Positions 7,214 through 12,888 of a DNA stretch of 14,028 nucleotides are shown here, in pieces. How positions within the stretch are numbered: the stretch's first letter is position 1; every line of letters starts with the position of its first letter. Made by a program: the position numbers and the translations under genes. The stretch spans positions 1 through 14,028 of the forward strand of contig JANMNC010000115.1 in the NCBI GenBank assembly GCA_031373695.1, given 5' to 3'. The notes beneath the pieces are model-generated. The model was not told where the DNA came from and made no database searches. It saw only the letters and a program-made list of their open reading frames with translations. Source of the stretch: Methylotenera_A sp031373695 (GTDB lineage Bacteria; Pseudomonadota; Gammaproteobacteria; Burkholderiales; Methylophilaceae).

Positions 7214-7453
7214 TTATTCAACCAACTTTGCGATGCGATTTTTGGCCGCTGCTGGCATTTCGATAGTGTTATCATTTTCGATAGAGTGTGCCATTAGTGT
7301 CATAGCAACGCGCATAGTTTGCAGTTGTTGACTAAAACGTTTGCAATATTTACAAATAAATAGATGCAGCTTTAAAGCAAAACGTTCACGCAAGGTTAAC
7401 GGCCTATCTAGAGATGCAGAAATAAACTGGCTGGCTTGTTTACAAGTAAGCAT
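7214..7453 (-). CDS. Small soluble zinc-finger (ZAS) anti-sigma factor
   Basis: A 79-residue protein with the ZAS/zf-HC2 anti-sigma signature H-x3-C-x2-C (H30, C34, C37 in HLFICKYC) and an N-terminal C4 (MLTCKQASQF). C4 often supplies the fourth zinc ligand in this family. There is no transmembrane segment, so it should act in the cytoplasm by binding the ECF sigma factor encoded just upstream. In redox or metal sensing ZAS proteins the zinc site releases the sigma factor when oxidised or exchanged; whether that holds here is inference. The ATG lies 9 bases after the sigma stop. An AGGAG sequence 15 bases ahead is a distant ribosome binding site, so coupling to the sigma gene is likely. The short C-terminal tail (about 55-79) has no recognisable domain. 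Confidence 0.85.
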   Translation of the reverse strand: MLTCKQASQFISASLDRPLTLRERFALKLHLFICKYCKRFSQQLQTMRVAMTLMAHSIENDNTIEMPAAAKNRIAKLVE

Positions 7454-7462
7454 GATTAACTT

Positions 7463-8020
7463 TTACACTCCTATCCAATTGATTTCTAAACATTTTCGTA
7501 ATCCCATTCGGGCTCTATATAACATCACCCAAGCATTGGTCGTGGTGATATTAAGTTCCTTACAAATTTCTTCATTGTCAGTTTCGTGCACATCGCGCAT
7601 CATAAAAAGGTTGGCTAACTTTGTTGGTAACTTCTCAATACAGCCTTGTAATACGCTTAAAAATTGTTTTTGCTCTAACGCGTCCTCAGGTATATCCCAC
7701 TCCTGTGGTTTATCTATCCAGTGGCCAGCAGCATCAAAAAAGTCATCGGTGCTGTAGCTTTCAGATTCATCTATTAAATCTGAAACCACGGTTTCGCGAT
7801 TATTTTTACGCATTAAATCAATAATTTTATGCTTTAAAATGCCTGTTAGCCAGGTTCTAGGCGCAGATTGCTCGGCAAAACTCGGGCTTTTAATCGCAGC
7901 TAGAAATGTTTCTTGAACCACATCTTCAGCTTGATGGGGATCTCGTAGCCTAGCCAGTGCAAAGCGGTATAAAAAATCGCCATGCTCATTTAACCAGTCA
8001 TGCATGTTTGGTGTCGTCAT
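7463..8020 (-). CDS. ECF-type sigma-70 factor, likely regulator of the bufferin operon
   Basis: A 185-residue extracytoplasmic-function sigma factor. Sigma region 2 (about residues 8-75) includes FALARLRDPHQAEDVVQETF and the promoter -10 contacting segment TWLTGILKHKIIDLMRK. Sigma region 4 (about 115-178) includes a CIEKLPTKLANLFMMRDV stretch and a helix-turn-helix EEICKELNITTTNAWVMLYRAR. A longer than usual acidic linker (about 80-115) joins the two. The paired anti-sigma gene follows after 9 bases and then bufABC on the same strand, so autoregulation plus control of bufABC is the simplest reading. Comparable sigma factors control bufferin operons elsewhere. No ribosome binding site is clear at the ATG (8018-8020); the Met at residue 6 is an alternative start. 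The ECF subgroup cannot be assigned by eye. Confidence 0.92.
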   Translation of the reverse strand: MTTPNMHDWLNEHGDFLYRFALARLRDPHQAEDVVQETFLAAIKSPSFAEQSAPRTWLTGILKHKIIDLMRKNNRETVVSDLIDESESYSTDDFFDAAGHWIDKPQEWDIPEDALEQKQFLSVLQGCIEKLPTKLANLFMMRDVHETDNEEICKELNITTTNAWVMLYRARMGLRKCLEINWIGV

Positions 8021-8067
8021 TAATTGTATTCAATCATATTAGTGATTATTTTAGCCAATTTATGCTT

Positions 8068-8073
8068 ATTATA
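8068..8073 (-). promoter_or_regulatory. Candidate -10 box upstream of the ECF sigma gene
   Basis: A perfect TATAAT on the minus strand overlaps the stop codon of the DUF1841 gene and lies about 50 bases before the sigma ATG. No matching TTGACA-like -35 is seen at 16-18 bases. Nor do I see a clear ECF-type -35 (GGAAC-like), so this is a weak call. Confidence 0.25.
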
Positions 8074-8518
8074 ACTGCGCTTTTTGTTGCAGTAGATTTA
8101 AATATTGCTGACTATCTAACGCACTATTATTGCGTTGAGCTTGCCAAATAGTTTCACCTAAACAGTCTAGTATATCGTGTTGGGCGTTGTGTTCAAATTG
8201 GTGTTCGTTTTGGTGCTTTAATTTTAGCGCTTCGTAAATACCAGCAATGCCAATTGGCTGGTTAATGCTAATTTGCTCAAGTATCGATAAATGTAAGCTC
8301 ATGTGTAAAAATGGGTTGGTTTCGCCAAAATCAGGAAAGTATTCCTGATGCTTAAATTGTGCAGGAGCGTCTAAAACTGAATGATATTCAGGATGTAGCA
8401 ACATAACACTTAGGCCAATTTTTTCTAAATCGGTTAGTAATTGTGATTGCTTATACTTCGACCAAGTATTAAAGAAAAACTCGCGCACTTCATCACGAGA
8501 TGGATTAAATAAACTCAT
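8069..8518 (-). CDS. DUF1841 family protein of unknown function
   Basis: A 149-residue cytoplasmic protein matching the DUF1841 family: an N-terminal FNPSRDEVREFFFNTWSKY, a central LHPEYHSVLD, then NPFLHMSLHLSILEQISINQP, and a C-terminal HDILDCLGETIWQAQRN. Histidine-rich conserved positions (HPEYH, FLHMSLH, EHNAQHD) could bind a metal, but no function is established. Its ATG overlaps the stop of the FIST gene in an ATGA arrangement (8515-8518), so it is translationally coupled as the last gene of the rsx-nth-FIST run. The bufferin sigma gene begins 48 bases further on the same strand, with no clear terminator between. Confidence 0.88.
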   Translation of the reverse strand: MSLFNPSRDEVREFFFNTWSKYKQSQLLTDLEKIGLSVMLLHPEYHSVLDAPAQFKHQEYFPDFGETNPFLHMSLHLSILEQISINQPIGIAGIYEALKLKHQNEHQFEHNAQHDILDCLGETIWQAQRNNSALDSQQYLNLLQQKAQL

Positions 8519-9657
8519 GATTTAATTGGACTTTTATCGCTGAATAAACCCAAAACAGCTGAGTATTGTAGTAGCTCATTTTTGCCATGTATTGGCGCAA
8601 TTTCACCATTACCATAAAAGCCAATAATTGGCAGGTGCGGAAACAAGGCCTTAATAAGTACTAAATCTTGGTCTAAGCCATTATAAAAATAAGGCCCACG
8701 GCCTAAGCATGAAAACAATAGCGAGAATTGAGGTTCAGCATCCAATTGCCGTCTTAATACGCTAGCTGTTCTCACAATATCAATTTGCGCCGCATCAATA
8801 TCGCGTATCGCCCAACTTAACCAGCTGCCAATTTGCATCGGTTTAGCAAGCGTTACCGATGCGTTTTCATCGTTGCCAGTAATCAGTGATGCCACGTTAT
8901 AATCGCCACGTTCAATTTGTGCAGATTTGCCTGCATACACCGCCATTAGCTGATGATATGGCAAGGCTTCTGCAGACTTAGCATGTTTTTGCCAAGCAGA
9001 TTTTAAGGTATTTAGCGCTGGTACATTGGCCATGCTAAGTAAGTCATGTCCGCTGCTGGCTGTTATTTTACGTGGGCTTGAAATAATCTTGAGGCCATGT
9101 GTGGCAGCAATCGCGCTATTGGTGTTGTTAAGTGCAAATTCGCAATAACCTTGGCTAGTGCCTTTGGCATTTTGCCATATTGAGAAAGGCCCATGCCCAA
9201 TAGCATCGCCCGATACACCACCAAAACGCATCTGAGTGTTGTTTAAAGCACTGGCATTAAGCCACCGCGTATCGATGGCGTTTGGTGCTGTTAGCGTTAG
9301 TAATAGCGTGTTGCTTGGCTCTGTATTGCTAGGTTCTGCATCACTGGCTTCTGTAGAGTTAGGTTGCGAAAATACATTGTCAGAAAACACCATGGCGGCA
9401 GCCGCAGGGCTATCAATCACCCAATCTTCTTCGGTAAAAATACCCATTGCAGAACAGCCAATAATATTGGTACAACTGGCCGCTCTGGCCGCTGCTTTAA
9501 TTGCCGATTGTGGGTCTGCTGCAAACTCTGAGGTTAAAAAAAGCAACACACAGGCTGGTGATGTAATACCTGCTTTGCTCATAGCCGATGCAACTGCTAG
9601 CGCAGCTAGCTCTGGTTTGGCTTTACTGCCAATGGCAAGACCTGTAGCGACTTTCAC
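8515..9657 (-). CDS. FIST N- and C-domain sensory protein
   Basis: A 380-residue protein with a FIST N domain (about residues 20-235) and a FIST C domain (about 237-370). The latter ends in the characteristic PIIGFYGNGEIAP (343-355). Conserved glycine patches NIIGCSAMGIF (64-74) and MRFGGVSGD (143-151) fit the family. FIST domains are thought to bind small ligands such as amino acids and are often fused to signalling domains; this one stands alone with no kinase, GGDEF or methyl-accepting part. Residues about 97-117 are a low-complexity insert with the repeat AEPSNTEPSNT. The start is GTG at 9655-9657, overlapping the nth stop as GTGA; no strong ribosome binding site is seen, so coupling to nth is likely. 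DUF1841 overlaps its end. The ligand is unknown. Confidence 0.85.
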   Translation of the reverse strand: MKVATGLAIGSKAKPELAALAVASAMSKAGITSPACVLLFLTSEFAADPQSAIKAAARAASCTNIIGCSAMGIFTEEDWVIDSPAAAAMVFSDNVFSQPNSTEASDAEPSNTEPSNTLLLTLTAPNAIDTRWLNASALNNTQMRFGGVSGDAIGHGPFSIWQNAKGTSQGYCEFALNNTNSAIAATHGLKIISSPRKITASSGHDLLSMANVPALNTLKSAWQKHAKSAEALPYHQLMAVYAGKSAQIERGDYNVASLITGNDENASVTLAKPMQIGSWLSWAIRDIDAAQIDIVRTASVLRRQLDAEPQFSLLFSCLGRGPYFYNGLDQDLVLIKALFPHLPIIGFYGNGEIAPIHGKNELLQYSAVLGLFSDKSPIKS

Positions 9658-10409
9658 GCGGCTTCGCCCGTCACGCTGCTATTTATCAAGGCCTCACCAG
9701 CCATGCTATTTTTTATCAAAGCTTCACCGGCCATGCTATTTTTTGTCATGGCCTCACCGGCCATCAAATGCGGGTTGGGGATTATTTTTTGTTTATACTC
9801 ACACAAATCGACAATACAGCATTCACCACATTTAGGGTTTCTAGCAGTGCAAGTATAGCGGCCATGTAATATCAATAAATGATGAGCATCACGCATAAAC
9901 GCTTGGGGAATGGTTTTTAAATATTTTTGCTCTACCAGCAGCACATTTTTGCCAGTAGCTAATTTAATGCGATTGCCCAGCCTAAATAAATGCGTATCTA
10001 CCGCAATAGTTGGCTGCCCAAATGCAGTGTTTAAAATCACATTGGCTGTTTTACGGCCTACACCAGGCAATGCCTCGAGAGCCGCTCTGGTATTGGGTAC
10101 TAGAGCATCATGATAATTGATTAACATCTCGCAACAAGCAATCACATTTTTGGCTTTGGCATGATAAAGGCCTATAGTTTTAATATAGCGCTCTAGGCCT
10201 TCAATACCTAATTCGTAAATAGTTTGTGGTGTATTAGCCACTGCAAACAGTTTGCGCGTTGCAATATTAACGCCTTTATCAGTAGATTGTGCCGATAAAA
10301 TAACCGCAATTAATAGCTCAAATGTGCTGTTATGTTCTAGCTCAGTAGTTGGCTGAGGAATCGCGATGGATAAACGCTTAAAAATCTCAAGTCGTTTTTC
10401 TGCGTTCAT
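9654..10409 (-). CDS. nth: Endonuclease III with a repetitive C-terminal extension
   Basis: A 251-residue DNA glycosylase/AP lyase that removes oxidised pyrimidines in base excision repair. The helix-hairpin-helix LEALPGVGRKTANVILN holds the catalytic lysine K120, and the catalytic aspartate is D138 in VDTH. The [4Fe-4S] cluster cysteines are C187, C194, C197 and C203. All of these numbers equal those I recall for E. coli Nth, so the first 211 residues are a complete enzyme. Residues 216-251 are an extra tail of three near-identical decapeptides (MAGEAMTKNS, MAGEALIKNS, MAGEALINSS) plus VTGEAA. This tail is not part of the known fold and is encoded by a 30-bp tandem repeat. It follows rsxE by 9 bases, the same order as in E. 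coli. Its TGA overlaps the FIST GTG start. Confidence 0.97.
   Translation of the reverse strand: MNAEKRLEIFKRLSIAIPQPTTELEHNSTFELLIAVILSAQSTDKGVNIATRKLFAVANTPQTIYELGIEGLERYIKTIGLYHAKAKNVIACCEMLINYHDALVPNTRAALEALPGVGRKTANVILNTAFGQPTIAVDTHLFRLGNRIKLATGKNVLLVEQKYLKTIPQAFMRDAHHLLILHGRYTCTARNPKCGECCIVDLCEYKQKIIPNPHLMAGEAMTKNSMAGEALIKNSMAGEALINSSVTGEAA
9675..9764 (-). repeat. 30-bp minisatellite at the 3' end of nth
   Basis: Three consecutive 30-bp units (9735-9764, 9705-9734, 9675-9704) encode the decapeptide MAGEA-x5. A decayed fourth unit runs to the stop. Units one and two match at 26 of 30 bases by eye. Each contains a GGCC-like segment around TCACC. The period is a multiple of three, so copy number can change without a frameshift. 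Confidence 0.9.
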
Positions 10410-10418
10410 AATGAATAA

Positions 10419-11096
10419 TTAATGCGCAGGCTTTAAAGCGCCGCCAGCAGCTGGCGTTGGTTTGGCTTTGCGGTTACCTGCCCAGTTGCGCGCTGCAATT
10501 AAACAGGCTAACCCTAAAAATGCACCAGGTGGCAAAATTGCCAATAAAAAGCCGTGGTAATCTGGAATCACTGTGAACACGTAAGGTTTAAAGCTAGCGC
10601 CAAAGGCTAAGTCTAGCCCAGAAAATAACGTACCTTTACCAAGCACTTCACGCAAACCGCCAAGCAAGCCCAGCACTAATGTCAGGCCTAGGCCCATCAT
10701 AAAACCATCCCACATGGCAGGTGCTGGTGGGTTTTTAGCGGCAAATGATTCCACCCGCGCTAACACAATACAGTTCACCACAATAAGTGGTATAAAAATA
10801 CCCAACACTTTATGCAAAGGCTCTGCAAAGCCATGGATGGCTAAATCGATTACCGTTACCAGTGCGGCGATAACTAAAATGAATACAGGCACGCGAATTT
10901 CTGAAGGTACGAATCTGCGTACTGGTGAAACAGCGCCATTTGAAGCTGCCATTACCAATGCGGTAGCAAGCCCAAGGCTTACGCCATTTACTACCGATGT
11001 GGTGACAGCTAGCGTTGGGCAAAGGCCAAGCAGTTGCACTACGCCAGTGTTTTGTTTCCATAAGCCGTTTACGGCAATATCTTTAAATTCACTCAT
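10419..11096 (-). CDS. rsxE: Rnf/Rsx electron transport complex membrane subunit E
   Basis: A 225-residue polytopic inner-membrane protein (about six helices) of the RnfA/RnfE/NqrD/NqrE family, close in length to E. coli RsxE (about 231). The two cysteines expected to hold the intramembrane [2Fe-2S] cluster between the A and E subunits are present: C26 in LGLCPTLAVTT and C109 in VVNCIVLARVE. The signature GFMMGLGLTLVLGLLGGLREVLGKG region is intact. The short Lys/Ala/Pro C-terminal tail is cytoplasmic and variable. A Shine-Dalgarno GAAAGG (plus 11104-11109) lies 7 bases before the ATG. It follows rsxG after an unusually long 130-base gap and precedes nth by 9 bases. Also called rnfE. The partner rsxA is not in the window. 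Confidence 0.96.
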   Translation of the reverse strand: MSEFKDIAVNGLWKQNTGVVQLLGLCPTLAVTTSVVNGVSLGLATALVMAASNGAVSPVRRFVPSEIRVPVFILVIAALVTVIDLAIHGFAEPLHKVLGIFIPLIVVNCIVLARVESFAAKNPPAPAMWDGFMMGLGLTLVLGLLGGLREVLGKGTLFSGLDLAFGASFKPYVFTVIPDYHGFLLAILPPGAFLGLACLIAARNWAGNRKAKPTPAAGGALKPAH

Positions 11097-11158
11097 TTTT
11101 TAACCTTTCAAACTGCTTACAACTCATGCCATTTAAACGTTCAATTTCTGCGTGCTAA

Positions 11159-11185
11159 AGTGCTTGGTTTATTAGTGCTTGGTTT
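11159..11185. repeat. Short tandem direct repeat in the rsxG-rsxE gap
   Basis: AGTGCTTGGTTT occurs twice (11159-11170 and 11174-11185) with three bases between, a 15-base period. It lies in the 130-base non-coding gap between rsxG and rsxE, the only long gap in this operon. It may be slippage debris or part of an internal regulatory region. No reading frame spans the gap. Confidence 0.6.
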
Positions 11186-11226
11186 TATAGTAATTAGCTT
11201 AGTATCGCTTAAGTTTAAATCTTAAA

Positions 11227-11865
11227 TTAGTTTTTAAACAAAGTCGCTTTGTTCAGTTCAAAATACTGCAACGCTTTATGCACCGCTTTTACTACTGCGC
11301 GTGGTGTAATGGTTGCGCCCGCCATAAAGTCAAATTGGCCACCATCTTTTTTTACTTTCCATTTGTCTGCTGGCAATTGATTGCCGCCTACATTATTGAG
11401 TGACTCATTATCAAAAAGTTTAATCCAATTATCTTTAGCAATATCAATATAATCACCCAAACCTGGTGTTTCTTTGTGTGACAGTACACGCACACCACTT
11501 AAGCTGCCATCGGCGCGTATCGCAATCAATAGTTTTATATCGCCACTGTAACCATCGTGCGCAATGGCTTCTAAAATAATGGCGGCAGGCTCATTATTAA
11601 TACGCGCGCGGTTGGCAATAGTGGTTTGGTTATTGCCTAATAAATCGCTTGGCGCAATGCTTATAGCATCTTTCAGTAAATCGTTATTGTGCATACTTTG
11701 CGGCACAATTTGTCTGAATAAAGCCAGCCGTGCTTTTGCCTCACTTTTTTCAATTGGCAACTTAGTGATTTGAAAAATATAGGCTAATAATGCGGTAAAT
11801 ACCATCGCAAATGCAATCAAAGTGATAGCGGTTTTGCTAGCATGTTTAATAATGGTGTCGGCCAT
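11227..11865 (-). CDS. rsxG: Rnf/Rsx complex subunit G, covalent FMN carrier
   Basis: A 212-residue protein with one N-terminal membrane helix (about residues 11-33) and a periplasmic FMN-binding domain. The flavinylation motif is FDFMAGATITPRAVV (178-192), in which T185 is the expected site for phosphoester-linked FMN added by ApbE. The ETPGLGDYI stretch (132-140) is also typical. It passes electrons within the Rnf ion-pumping or reduction complex. The ATG begins 2 bases after the rsxD stop, so it is coupled to rsxD. Length and motifs are normal for the family. Also called rnfG. ApbE, needed for FMN attachment, is not in the window. Confidence 0.96.
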   Translation of the reverse strand: MADTIIKHASKTAITLIAFAMVFTALLAYIFQITKLPIEKSEAKARLALFRQIVPQSMHNNDLLKDAISIAPSDLLGNNQTTIANRARINNEPAAIILEAIAHDGYSGDIKLLIAIRADGSLSGVRVLSHKETPGLGDYIDIAKDNWIKLFDNESLNNVGGNQLPADKWKVKKDGGQFDFMAGATITPRAVVKAVHKALQYFELNKATLFKN

Positions 11866-11867
11866 CT

Positions 11868-12887
11868 CTATTTTTCATGTCCAAACACGCGCGGTTGCGT
11901 GTTCGAATCAATTAGTGGCACGCAAATGTTCATGAAAATAACGGCAAATGCTACACCATCTGGGTAGCCACCATAAACGCGTATTAAGTAAGTAATAATG
12001 GCAACACCAGCAGCAAAATAAAGCTTACCTTTTGGCGTAGTAGGGCCACTAACCGGGTCAGTAATAATAAAAAATGCGCACAACATACTGGCACCACTAA
12101 ATAAATGAAACAAAGGCGATGCAGAATGTGTGGGATCAATAAGCCAAAATACACCAGAAATTAAGGCGAGTGCGGCTAAAAATGCAGTAGGTAAATGCCA
12201 AGATATAATTTTTTGTTGCAATAAATATAAGCCACCAAGCAAATAAGCCACGGTTACATATTCACCGCCTTTTGCGCCTAGCACACCAAATAATGGGGCT
12301 TGTGTGATGCTACTTACGTCGTGCTTTAAGGTTAGTTGTGTTTTTAAATAATCGAGCGGTGTGGCCGATGTAACGGCATCAATTTGCACACCTTGCGGCA
12401 AAAGTCCGCTAAAAATAAAGCTTAATTGGTCTGCAAAACTTAATTTACTTTGCGCTAATTCTAGTGCGGCAGGCCATTTAGTCATAATGGCAGGAAAAGA
12501 AATTAGCAGCACTGCATAGCCAATCATGGCAGGGTTAAATGGGTTGTAACCTAGGCCACCGTATAGTTGTTTTGAAACAACAATTGCAAATAAAGTACCC
12601 ACCACAATTAACCACCAAGGTGCCAAAGGTGGTATGGCCAAAGCCAATAGCCATGCGGTTACCACAGCACTGTAATCCATTAAAAAAGGTTTAACAGCAC
12701 GGTTTCTAACCTTTAGCATAACTGCTTCAGAAGCTAATGCAGTAGCGGTTGCTAAGGCAATAGTGACCAATACACCACCACCAAATATCCACACATAGGC
12801 AGTAATGCCAGGCACTAATGCCAGCAACACTTTAAACATAATGTTGCCAACCGATGGGGCGTTAGAGATGTGTGGAGAGCGATTCAA
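11868..12887 (-). CDS. rsxD: Rnf/Rsx complex membrane subunit D
   Basis: A 339-residue polytopic subunit of the RnfD/NqrB family. The conserved N-terminal SPHISNAPSVGNIMFKVLLA and the YGGLGYNPFNPAMIGYAVLL segment are present. The flavinylation motif VTSATPLDYLK contains the expected FMN threonine (T176 counted from this start). The C-terminal FFIITDPVSGPTTPKGKL region is also conserved. I chose the TTG at 12885-12887 as start because AAGGA lies 5 bases ahead and it places the family N-terminus right at the beginning. Only one base separates it from the rsxC stop. A longer frame opens at 12977 but would overlap rsxC by about 90 bases with a basic, non-conserved leader. The next ATG would remove conserved sequence. 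Also called rnfD. Confidence 0.93.
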   Translation of the reverse strand: MNRSPHISNAPSVGNIMFKVLLALVPGITAYVWIFGGGVLVTIALATATALASEAVMLKVRNRAVKPFLMDYSAVVTAWLLALAIPPLAPWWLIVVGTLFAIVVSKQLYGGLGYNPFNPAMIGYAVLLISFPAIMTKWPAALELAQSKLSFADQLSFIFSGLLPQGVQIDAVTSATPLDYLKTQLTLKHDVSSITQAPLFGVLGAKGGEYVTVAYLLGGLYLLQQKIISWHLPTAFLAALALISGVFWLIDPTHSASPLFHLFSGASMLCAFFIITDPVSGPTTPKGKLYFAAGVAIITYLIRVYGGYPDGVAFAVIFMNICVPLIDSNTQPRVFGHEK

Positions 12888-12888
12888 A

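Noticed and set aside
9236..9835. A 199-residue plus-strand frame across the nth-FIST junction
   Set aside because: It is antisense to both FIST and the nth minisatellite; its repeats come from the latter and it has no family match I recognise.
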